Origin: Hymenobacter arizonensis
GTDB lineage: Bacteria > Bacteroidota > Bacteroidia > Cytophagales > Hymenobacteraceae
NCBI RefSeq assembly: GCF_900115775.1
Contig: NZ_FOXS01000005.1
Location: 62,001 to 126,000, forward strand
Length of the DNA: 64,000 bases
Reading direction: 5' to 3'
The notes beneath the pieces were generated by a model. It did not search any database and was not told where the DNA came from. It saw only the letters and a list, made by a program, of their open reading frames with translations. The position numbers and the translations under genes are program-made. Below are positions 31,831-45,200 of the stretch, piece after piece. Each line of letters opens with the position of its first letter. Position 1 is the stretch's first letter.

Positions 31831-34800
31831 TTGGCTACACCGAAAGCAAAGACGGCCGCCCTGAAGAAAACGGCCGCCGAGCGAATCAATTTCGCCAAGA
31901 TTAAGAAGGTTATTGAATATCCGGACTTCCTGGACGTGCAAGTACGCTCGTTCCAGGAATTCTTTCAGTTGGAAACCGCTGCTGAGCGTCGTTCTAACGA
32001 AGGATTGTTCAAAGTGTTCGCCGAGAACTTTCCGATTTCGGATTCGCGCGAAAATTTCGTGCTCAACTTTATCGATTATCACGTCGACCCACCGAAATAT
32101 TCGGTTGACGAGTGCATCGACCGCGGCCTGACCTATTCGGTTCCCCTGAAGGCCAAGCTCCGGTTGATTTGCAATGATAAGGACAACGAGGACTTCGAGA
32201 CGATTGAGCAGGAGGTGTTTCTCGGAAACATCCCTTACATGACCGTTAAGGGCTCGTTTGTTATCAACGGCGCCGAGCGGGTTATTGTATCGCAGCTGCA
32301 CCGCTCGCCGGGCGTATTCTTCGCCCAGAGCAAGCACACGAACGGTACCAAGCTGTACTCGGCCCGTATCATTCCGTTCAAAGGCTCGTGGATTGAATTC
32401 GCCACGGACGTGAACAACGTGATGTACGCGTACATCGACCGGAAGAAGAAATTCCCGGTGACGACGCTGCTTCGCGCCATCGGCTACGGCACCGACAAAG
32501 ATATTCTCGACCTGTTCGGTTTGTCGGAGGAAATCAAAGCCGACAAGAAAAACCTCAAGAAAGTAGTGGGCCGCAAATTGGCTGCCCGAGTGCTGCGCAC
32601 CTGGACGGAAGACTTCGTGGACGAAGACACCGGCGAAGTAGTATCCATCGACCGCAACGAGGTGTTGCTGGAGCGTGATGCTACCATCGAGGATGCCGAT
32701 ATCGACGTGATTTTGGAGGCCGGCGCTAAGTCGGTAATCCTGCACCGTGAGAACGTGAACATCGCGGACTTCGCGATTATCTACAACACGCTGCAAAAGG
32801 ACAACTCCAACTCGGAGAAGGAAGCCGTTGAGCAGATTTACCGCCAGCTCCGTAACACGGAAGCTCCGGATGAAGAAACCGCTCGCGACATCATCCAGAA
32901 GCTGTTCTTCTCGGACAAGCGCTACGACCTCGGGGAAGTAGGCCGCTACCGGATTAACAAGAAGCTGCAGATTGGCATGGACCAAGAGTCGCGGGTATTG
33001 ACCAACCAGGACATTGTTCTGATTGTGAAGTACCTCATTGGTCTCATCAACTCCAAAGCCATTGTCGATGACATTGACCACTTGAGCAACCGTCGTGTGC
33101 GCACGGTAGGGGAGCAGCTCTACGCTCAGTTTGGCGTGGGTCTGGCCCGTATGGCGCGTACCATCAAGGAGCGCATGAACGTGCGCGACAACGAGGACTT
33201 CAAGCCGGTTGACCTGATTAACGCCCGTACTCTATCGAGCGTTATCAACTCGTTCTTCGGTACCAACCAGCTGTCGCAGTTCATGGACCAAACCAACCCG
33301 CTGGCCGAGGTGACGCACAAACGTCGCGTATCGGCTCTGGGGCCAGGAGGTCTGTCGCGTGAGCGCGCTGGTTTCGAAGTACGTGACGTTCACTACACCC
33401 ACTACGGCCGCTTGTGCACCATCGAAACGCCGGAAGGACCAAACATTGGTCTGATTTCGTCGCTGTGCGTGCACGCTCGCGTGAACGCCATGGGCTTCAT
33501 CGAGACGCCTTACCGCGACGTGAAAGCCGGCAAGGTGGACATGAGCGAGAACGTGAAGTTCCTGACTGCTGAGGAAGAAGATACCCACCACATCGCCCAG
33601 GCCAACTCCCTGCTCGATGAGAACGGTAAGCTGACTCAGGAGCTCGTGAAAGGCCGTTTTGAAGGTGACTTCCCCGTGGTAAATCCTTCGGAGTACTCCT
33701 ACATGGACGTGGCCCCGAACCAGATTGTATCGGTAGCTGCTTCGCTGATTCCATTCTTGGAGCACGATGACGCCAACCGTGCACTGATGGGCTCGAACAT
33801 GCAGCGCCAGGCAGTTCCCCTTCTCCGTCCCGAGGCTCCGATTGTGGGCACGGGTTTGGAAGGCCGCATTGCCAGCGACTCGCGTACGCTGATTATGGCG
33901 GAAGGTGAAGGAGAGATTGATTACGTTGACGCTAACAAAATCGTGGTGAAGTACGACCTCTCCGAGGACGACATCATGGTGAGCTTCGACGCCGAGCGTA
34001 TTACATACGACCTCATCAAGTTCCGTCGCACCAACCAGGACACCTGCCTTAACCTGACGCCGCTCGTGAAGCGCGGCGAGCGGGTAACCAAAGGCCAGGC
34101 GCTTTGCGAAGGTTACGGCACCAACCAGGGCGAACTCGCCCTGGGCCGCAACATGCAGGTGGCATTTATGCCATGGCAGGGCTACAACTTCGAGGATGCC
34201 ATCGTTATCTCGGAGCGCGTGGTTCGTGACGACATCTTTACCTCGATTCACATTGAGGAGTTTGAGCTGGAAGTGCGCGAGACCAAGCGCGGCGAAGAAG
34301 AGCTGACTTCGGAAATTCCGAACGTGAGCGAAGAAGCCGTGCGCAACCTCGACGACAACGGCATCATCCGTCTCGGTGCTGAAGTGAAGGAAGGCGACAT
34401 CCTGATTGGTAAAATCACGCCCAAAGGCGAGACGGACCCGACTCCGGAAGAGAAGCTGCTCCGTGCCATCTTCGGCGACAAGGCCGGCGATGTGAAGGAT
34501 GCTTCGCTTAAGGCGCCGCCCTCCTTGCAGGGTGTTGTTATTGGTACCAAGCTCTTCTCGCGTCCTAAGAAAGACAAAAACCTCCGGGCCAAGTCGAAGA
34601 AGGAAGTGGAAGACCTGAAGGCTACCTACGCGCAGGAGCTGCGTGGCGTGAAAGCCATCATGATTGACAAGCTGGTGCAATTGCTGGAAGGCAAAACGTC
34701 ACAGGGCATCAAGCACCGCTTCGGCGAGGAGATGATTGCCAAGGGCGTGAAGTTCAACCGCAAGAACATCAACGAGGGGATGTTCCCCGAGAAGAACCCT

Positions 34801-35730
34801 TACAAGGACGAAAGCAACTACGCTGTTCCGGAAGAAGTGAACCTGTTCAAGGACCTGATTCTGGAAGGCTGGACGGCTGATGCCCGCGTGAATGGCCTGG
34901 TGCTGGAGTTGGTGCGTAACTACGCCAAGCGCCGCAACACCATCACTGCGAAATTCAAGCGTCAGCGCTTTACCCTGGAAGTAGGCGACGAACTGCCTGC
35001 CGGCATCGTGCAGCTTGCCAAAGTTTACATCGCCAAGAAGCGCAAGCTGAAGGTGGGTGATAAAATGGCCGGCCGCCACGGTAACAAAGGGGTTGTGGCC
35101 CGTATCGTGCGCGATGAGGACATGCCCTTCCTGCCAGATGGCACGCCAATGGACATCGTGCTTAACCCGCTCGGTGTACCAAGCCGGATGAACATCGGTC
35201 AGATTTACGAGACCGTACTTGGTTGGGCTGGTCTGAAAATGGGTCGCACTTATGCTACCCCAATTTTCGACGGTGCTACCGAAGACGAAGTTGCTCGTGA
35301 GCTGACCGAGGCTGGCTTGCCCGATTGGGGCCGTGCTTACTTGCACGATGGCTTGACGGGCGACCGTTTCGACCAGCCGGTAACCGTGGGCGTGATTTAC
35401 ATGCTCAAGCTGGGTCACTTGGTTGACGACAAGATGCACGCTCGTTCCATCGGGCCGTACTCGCTCATCACGCAGCAGCCGCTGGGTGGTAAGGCGCAGT
35501 TCGGTGGCCAGCGCTTCGGCGAGATGGAGGTGTGGGCATTGGAGGCCTTCGGTGCTTCCAACGTTCTCCAGGAAATCCTGACGGTGAAATCGGACGACGT
35601 GGTAGGTCGTGCCAAAGCGTACGAAGCCATTGTAAAAGGCGACGTTCTGCCTAAGCCGAACATCCCCGAGTCGTTCAACGTGTTGCTCCACGAACTCCGT
35701 GGTTTGGCACTGGAAATCACCTTGGAGTAG
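31831..35730 (+). CDS. rpoB: DNA-directed RNA polymerase subunit beta
   Basis: The 1299-residue beta subunit of RNA polymerase. The start is taken as TTG 31831, giving MATPKAKTAALKKTAAERIN. The frame is open back to a GTG at 31744, but that extension has no family similarity, and no ATG precedes the conserved region. Core motifs are visible, including the rifampicin-pocket region (FFGTNQLSQFMDQTNPLAEV, HKRRVSALGPGGL) and the C-terminal KMAGRHGNKGVV and GGKAQFGGQRFGEMEVWAL. It is separated from rpoC by 417 bp, unusually far. Confidence 0.97.
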   Translation: MATPKAKTAALKKTAAERINFAKIKKVIEYPDFLDVQVRSFQEFFQLETAAERRSNEGLFKVFAENFPISDSRENFVLNFIDYHVDPPKYSVDECIDRGLTYSVPLKAKLRLICNDKDNEDFETIEQEVFLGNIPYMTVKGSFVINGAERVIVSQLHRSPGVFFAQSKHTNGTKLYSARIIPFKGSWIEFATDVNNVMYAYIDRKKKFPVTTLLRAIGYGTDKDILDLFGLSEEIKADKKNLKKVVGRKLAARVLRTWTEDFVDEDTGEVVSIDRNEVLLERDATIEDADIDVILEAGAKSVILHRENVNIADFAIIYNTLQKDNSNSEKEAVEQIYRQLRNTEAPDEETARDIIQKLFFSDKRYDLGEVGRYRINKKLQIGMDQESRVLTNQDIVLIVKYLIGLINSKAIVDDIDHLSNRRVRTVGEQLYAQFGVGLARMARTIKERMNVRDNEDFKPVDLINARTLSSVINSFFGTNQLSQFMDQTNPLAEVTHKRRVSALGPGGLSRERAGFEVRDVHYTHYGRLCTIETPEGPNIGLISSLCVHARVNAMGFIETPYRDVKAGKVDMSENVKFLTAEEEDTHHIAQANSLLDENGKLTQELVKGRFEGDFPVVNPSEYSYMDVAPNQIVSVAASLIPFLEHDDANRALMGSNMQRQAVPLLRPEAPIVGTGLEGRIASDSRTLIMAEGEGEIDYVDANKIVVKYDLSEDDIMVSFDAERITYDLIKFRRTNQDTCLNLTPLVKRGERVTKGQALCEGYGTNQGELALGRNMQVAFMPWQGYNFEDAIVISERVVRDDIFTSIHIEEFELEVRETKRGEEELTSEIPNVSEEAVRNLDDNGIIRLGAEVKEGDILIGKITPKGETDPTPEEKLLRAIFGDKAGDVKDASLKAPPSLQGVVIGTKLFSRPKKDKNLRAKSKKEVEDLKATYAQELRGVKAIMIDKLVQLLEGKTSQGIKHRFGEEMIAKGVKFNRKNINEGMFPEKNPYKDESNYAVPEEVNLFKDLILEGWTADARVNGLVLELVRNYAKRRNTITAKFKRQRFTLEVGDELPAGIVQLAKVYIAKKRKLKVGDKMAGRHGNKGVVARIVRDEDMPFLPDGTPMDIVLNPLGVPSRMNIGQIYETVLGWAGLKMGRTYATPIFDGATEDEVARELTEAGLPDWGRAYLHDGLTGDRFDQPVTVGVIYMLKLGHLVDDKMHARSIGPYSLITQQPLGGKAQFGGQRFGEMEVWALEAFGASNVLQEILTVKSDDVVGRAKAYEAIVKGDVLPKPNIPESFNVLLHELRGLALEITLE

Positions 35731-35735
35731 GTTTT

Positions 35736-35811
35736 TAGTTGTCGGTTGCTTGTTGTCAGTTGTTAGTTTCAATAAAGAGCCTAACAATTGACAACAAGCA
35801 ACTGACAACTA
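35736..35811. repeat. Intergenic palindrome of TTGTCAGTTG-type words (rpoB-rpoC gap)
   Basis: Arms 35736-35766 and 35781-35811 (31 nt each) are inverted copies with two mismatches around a 14-nt loop. The word order is nearly the same as in the frr-pyrH palindrome. It starts 6 bp after the rpoB stop. Confidence 0.85.
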
Positions 35812-36147
35812 ATAATTGCCGGCAAGCCATACGAGCGGCTAACTGAGCAGCTCATGTAACGAAGGGTGCGAAAACGCTTCGGTGACAGATAAAGGAGAGG
35901 TTGTTCCGAGATATGGTCAGGACAGCAATTCACTCTCCGAGTTTCCTAACTGAAGGCCTTCCCATCCGTCAGCTGCCCCGGCAACTAGAATAAACGACCT
36001 TCTAAAAGGCTTTTGCGCATCATACCTATCTGGTCCGTAACGGCACTTTTCTAAGAGTCAAACTGTTTGGAACTCTTGCATTCTTCTGGCGAAGGATGAG
36101 GCGCCCAACAGCTCAAAGCCAACAGCTAACAGCTTAAAACCAATCAA
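35812..36147 (+). other. Long rpoC leader region with hairpins, no gene
   Basis: The rest of the rpoB-rpoC gap is about 335 bp and has no coding frame of note. It contains a hairpin with stem AAGAGT/ACTCTT enclosing CAAACTGTTTG (36053-36077) and three AACAGCT words just before rpoC (36099-36137). No TAnnTTTG promoter was identified. It could be a structured 5' leader or hold an undetected promoter. Confidence 0.45.
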
Positions 36148-40503
<4,356 letters not shown>

Positions 40504-40524
40504 TCTGCCGTAGGTTTGTAGTGG

Positions 40525-40558
40525 AAAAGCCGACTGGGGTAACCCGGTCGGCTTTTTT
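40525..40558 (+). terminator. Terminator after rpoC
   Basis: The stem AAAAGCCGAC pairs with GTCGGCTTTT, with inner G/C pairing and a T-tract, 21 nt after the rpoC stop and before the GIY-YIG unit. Confidence 0.9.
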
Positions 40559-40587
40559 GTTTTTCTTTGGGTAGGGCTGAACCCAAC

Positions 40588-40985
40588 AGAACGTCATGCT
40601 GAGCTTGCCGAAGCATCTTTACCGCTTCGTTGAATGAATGCCCACACGGTATGTACGTTTACATCCTTACCAATACCGGCCGTACTGTCTTATACATCGG
40701 CGTAACCAGGAACCTTGTGCGACGCTTGTATGAGCATCTAATTGGTTATGGAGACGCTAGCAAGTTCACTGGCCGCTACCAAGCCGATTTACTAGTTTAC
40801 TTTGAACTCTTGCCCGATGCTACCCAAGCCATTGCCCGCGAAAAGCAACTGAAAGGATGGAAAAGAGTAAAAAAGACGCACTAATAGATTCCTTAAATCC
40901 TGATTGGATTGACATCGATTTGGAAACTTGGCAGGGCTAACAACGAAGCGGTAAAGATGCTTCGGCAAGCTCAGCATGACGTTCT
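40588..40985. mobile_element. GIY-YIG unit bounded by perfect 45-bp inverted repeats
   Basis: Positions 40588-40632 and 40941-40985 are perfect inverted copies (45 of 45). Each arm contains a REP-like hairpin core, GCTTGCCGAAGC inside ATGCT...AGCAT. The 398-bp unit holds a single gene, the GIY-YIG protein, whose frameshifted stop (40938-40940) touches the right arm. No clear target-site duplication is seen. The arrangement resembles a pair of REP sequences around a REP-associated gene, with a GIY-YIG nuclease in place of the usual tyrosine transposase. The element status is inferred from the repeat architecture. Confidence 0.65.
40651..40884 (+). CDS. GIY-YIG family nuclease, URI-type; C-terminus in the -1 frame
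   Basis: ATG 40651 gives MYVYILTNTGRTVLYIGVTR with the paired motifs YVY and YIG, the helix NLVRRLYEH, LLVYFELL and AIAREKQLKGWKR, the standard single-domain GIY-YIG layout. The zero frame stops at 40884 after 77 residues. At 40869-40875 the sequence reads A AAA AAG in the phase of a -1 slippery site. Shifting there continues with DALIDSLNPDWIDIDLETW to a TAA at 40938-40940, giving 96 residues and the conserved family tail. Either programmed frameshifting or a one-base deletion in the A run would explain this. The upstream in-frame TTG (40630) lies in the inverted repeat. Its role is unknown; related proteins cut or bind branched or nicked DNA. Confidence 0.75.
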   Translation: MYVYILTNTGRTVLYIGVTRNLVRRLYEHLIGYGDASKFTGRYQADLLVYFELLPDATQAIAREKQLKGWKRVKKTH

Positions 40986-41010
40986 ACTATAATGTTCTAA
41001 CAATAACCCT

Positions 41011-41334
41011 ATGCAACCAACCGACCAAAACCCAGACCCAAACGCCATCAACATTGAGCTTTCCGAAGCCATGGCCGAAGGCGAGTATGCCAACCTCGCC
41101 ATGATTGCTCACAGCAACAGCGAGTTTGTAATTGACTTTATCCGCATGATGCCCGGTCTGCCCAAGGCCAAGGTAAAGGCGCGTATCGTCGTCACGCCCG
41201 AGCACGCTAAGCGCCTCCTGCAAGCCCTGACGGAAAACATAGAGCGGTTTGAAGCCGCCTTTGGCGCTATCAAAATGCAGAATGAAGCTCCGAGCTACCC
41301 AATGAACTTCGGTGGCGCGGTAGGGGAGGCCTAA
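41011..41334 (+). CDS. DUF3467 family protein
   Basis: The 107-residue acidic, soluble protein has the DUF3467 layout: INIELSEAMAEGEYANLAMI, then HSNSEFVIDFIRMMPG, KAKVKARIVVTPEHAKRLL and ALTENIERFEAAFG. In Bacteroidota it commonly sits next to rpoC. Its biochemical role is not established. Here the GIY-YIG unit lies between it and rpoC, and it ends before its own terminator. Confidence 0.9.
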   Translation: MQPTDQNPDPNAINIELSEAMAEGEYANLAMIAHSNSEFVIDFIRMMPGLPKAKVKARIVVTPEHAKRLLQALTENIERFEAAFGAIKMQNEAPSYPMNFGGAVGEA

Positions 41335-41358
41335 GCTGAACCAGAAGCAACAGCTGCC

Positions 41359-41391
41359 AAAGCGCCTCCATTTTCTAGTGGAGGCGCTTTT
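41359..41391 (+). terminator. Terminator after the DUF3467 gene
   Basis: The perfect 12-bp stem AAAGCGCCTCCA/TGGAGGCGCTTT has an 8-nt loop and T-tract. It closes the RNA polymerase unit before the rpsL promoter. Confidence 0.92.
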
Positions 41392-41438
41392 GTTTTCAGA
41401 GAAAATCGGGGTGTTCAAAAATTAACATCCTCACTCTG

Positions 41439-41470
41439 TTTGCTATTGCGCCGAAATAATCTTACCTTTG
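41439..41470 (+). promoter_or_regulatory. Promoter of the rpsL-rpsG-fusA-rpsJ unit
   Basis: TTTG at 41439-41442, a 20-nt spacer and TACCTTTG at 41463-41470 form a full consensus promoter, 47 nt before the rpsL ATG. Confidence 0.85.
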
Positions 41471-41517
41471 CAAGCCAAATTTTAGGGGCAAACGGCTCCA
41501 AACAAACCAATCGCTAA

Positions 41518-41949
41518 ATGCCAACCATCAATCAGTTAGTACGGAAAGGCCGTGAGGCTTTGACTACCAAGTCGAAGTCGCCCGCCCTTGATTCGTGCCC
41601 GCAGCGTCGGGGCGTGTGCACCCGTGTGTACACCACCACGCCTAAGAAGCCGAACTCGGCTATGCGCAAAGTGGCCCGTGTGCGCCTTACCAACGGTAAG
41701 GAAGTAAACGCATACATCCCCGGTGAAGGCCACAACCTCCAGGAACACAGCATCGTGCTGATTCGTGGCGGCCGGGTTAAAGACTTGCCAGGTGTTCGCT
41801 ACCACATTATCCGTGGCGCCCTGGACACCGCCGGTGTAAGCGGCCGGACCCAGCGTCGTTCTAAGTACGGTGCCAAGCGTCCGAAGCCCGGTCAACCCGC
41901 AGCAGCCGCTGGCAAGGGTGGCAAAGGCGCACCAGCTAAAAAGAAATAA
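41518..41949 (+). CDS. rpsL: 30S ribosomal protein S12
   Basis: The 143-residue protein sits at the decoding centre. The conserved PKKPNSAMRKVARVRLTNGK is intact, with Lys at the streptomycin-determining site, and VRYHIIRGALDTAGV follows. A Gly/Ala/Lys-rich tail of about 18 residues extends beyond the usual end. It is the first gene of the str unit. Confidence 0.98.
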   Translation: MPTINQLVRKGREALTTKSKSPALDSCPQRRGVCTRVYTTTPKKPNSAMRKVARVRLTNGKEVNAYIPGEGHNLQEHSIVLIRGGRVKDLPGVRYHIIRGALDTAGVSGRTQRRSKYGAKRPKPGQPAAAAGKGGKGAPAKKK

Positions 41950-41954
41950 TTTAT

Positions 41955-42037
41955 TAGTTGTCAGTTGCTAGTTGTCAGCTGTTAGGTTGTTTAACATCCT
42001 CAACAGCTGACAACTAGCAACTAACAACTGACAACTA
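41955..42037. repeat. Intergenic palindrome of TTGTCAGTTG-type words (rpsL-rpsG gap)
   Basis: TTGTCAGTTG-like words in one direction (from 41955) are answered by their complements ending at 42037. The right side has one extra word, so the arms are unequal. The palindrome occupies nearly the entire 97-bp gap. It is the third member of the same family in the window. Confidence 0.8.
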
Positions 42038-42046
42038 AATAAACCA

Positions 42047-42514
42047 ATGAGAAAGTCTAAACCAAAGAAGCGCATCTTGCTGCCGGACCCTAAGTACAAG
42101 GAGACGCTGGTAACCCGTTTCGTGAACTACATGATGTACGATGGTAAGAAAAACCTGGCGTACACCATCTTCTATGACGCTTGCGACCTCGTGGAGCAGC
42201 GCACCAAGGAGAGCGGCCTCGAAATGTGGCGCAAAGCGTTGAACAACGTGATGCCCACCGTGGAAGTAAAGAGCCGCCGTGTAGGTGGAGCTACCTTCCA
42301 GGTTCCGATTGAAGTGCGCGCTGACCGCCGCATTTCGGTGGGTGCTAAATGGATGATTCAGTACGCTCGTCGTCGTGGTGAGAAAACCATGAAGGACAAG
42401 CTGGCTGGCGAAATCATCGCTGCCGCCAAAGGCGAAGGTGCTGCCGTTAAGAAGAAAGACGACACCCACCGCATGGCAGAGGCCAACAAGGCCTTCTCGC
42501 ACTTCCGTTTCTAA
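42047..42514 (+). CDS. rpsG: 30S ribosomal protein S7
   Basis: The 155-residue protein organises the 3' domain of 16S rRNA near the E site. The conserved YDGKKNLAYTIFYDA, NVMPTVEVKSRRVGGATFQV and ISVGAKWMIQYARRRGEKTM are visible. Length is typical. It lies between two palindrome-containing gaps in the str unit. Confidence 0.98.
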   Translation: MRKSKPKKRILLPDPKYKETLVTRFVNYMMYDGKKNLAYTIFYDACDLVEQRTKESGLEMWRKALNNVMPTVEVKSRRVGGATFQVPIEVRADRRISVGAKWMIQYARRRGEKTMKDKLAGEIIAAAKGEGAAVKKKDDTHRMAEANKAFSHFRF

Positions 42515-42517
42515 ACT

Positions 42518-42606
42518 GGAAATTTGGGTTTGGGGTCTTAGGGACTTGGATTTATTTGACGGACTGTTCTGTTAAACGACCCGAGACCTGAGACCCCAAA
42601 TTTCTA
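42518..42606. repeat. Intergenic imperfect palindrome (rpsG-fusA gap)
   Basis: The left side reads GAAATTTGGG...GGGGTCTTAGGG, and the right side is its approximate complement (GAGACCCCAAATTTC). The word differs from the TTGTCAGTTG family, but placement and size are similar. Confidence 0.65.
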
Positions 42607-42622
42607 AGCCCTAACCACTATC

Positions 42623-44761
<2,139 letters not shown>

Positions 44762-44799
44762 GCTTTTCTAACGGGGGCAATCGGCCCCCACCAATTCCA

Positions 44800-45105
44800 A
44801 TGAACCAGAAAATTCGCATTAAGCTGAAAAGCTACGACCACAACCTCGTAGACAAATCGGCCGAGAAAATCGTGAAAGCTGTGAAGGCCACCGGTGCCAT
44901 CGTAAGCGGCCCGATTCCTTTGCCGACCCAAAAAGAGAAGTTCACCGTGTTGCGCTCGCCCCACGTGAACAAGAAGAGCCGGGAGCAGTTCCAGCTTTGC
45001 ACCTACAAGCGCCTCGTGGACATCTTCTCGACTTCGTCGAAGACGGTAGATGCTCTGATGAAGCTGGAATTGCCCAGCGGCGTTGACGTAGAAATCAAAG
45101 TCTGA
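44800..45105 (+). CDS. rpsJ: 30S ribosomal protein S10
   Basis: The 101-residue protein has the conserved NQKIRIKLKSYDHNLVDKSA and SPHVNKKSREQFQLCTYKRL. S10 is normally the first gene of the S10 operon, directly before rplC. Here it is cut off from rplC by a strong terminator and an unrelated gene, so it belongs to the str transcript. Confidence 0.98.
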   Translation: MNQKIRIKLKSYDHNLVDKSAEKIVKAVKATGAIVSGPIPLPTQKEKFTVLRSPHVNKKSREQFQLCTYKRLVDIFSTSSKTVDALMKLELPSGVDVEIKV

Positions 45106-45130
45106 GGATTCAATTTCAGTCTTAAATGAG

Positions 45131-45168
45131 AAAAGCCCCACTGCGATTCGTCGCAGTGGGGCTTTTTC
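45131..45168 (+). terminator. Strong terminator after rpsJ
   Basis: The perfect 16-bp stem AAAAGCCCCACTGCGA/TCGCAGTGGGGCTTTT has a TTCG tetraloop and T-tract. It ends the str unit and proves that the next gene does not start at the in-frame ATG 45126. Confidence 0.95.
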
Positions 45169-45200
45169 TTTGGAACTTGCACCGGTACTATTTAGCCCAC

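Noticed and set aside
45126..45200. ATG 45126 as the start of the O-antigen-ligase-like gene
   Set aside because: The first 14 codons are the rpsJ terminator stem. ATG 45201 gives a normal membrane-protein start.
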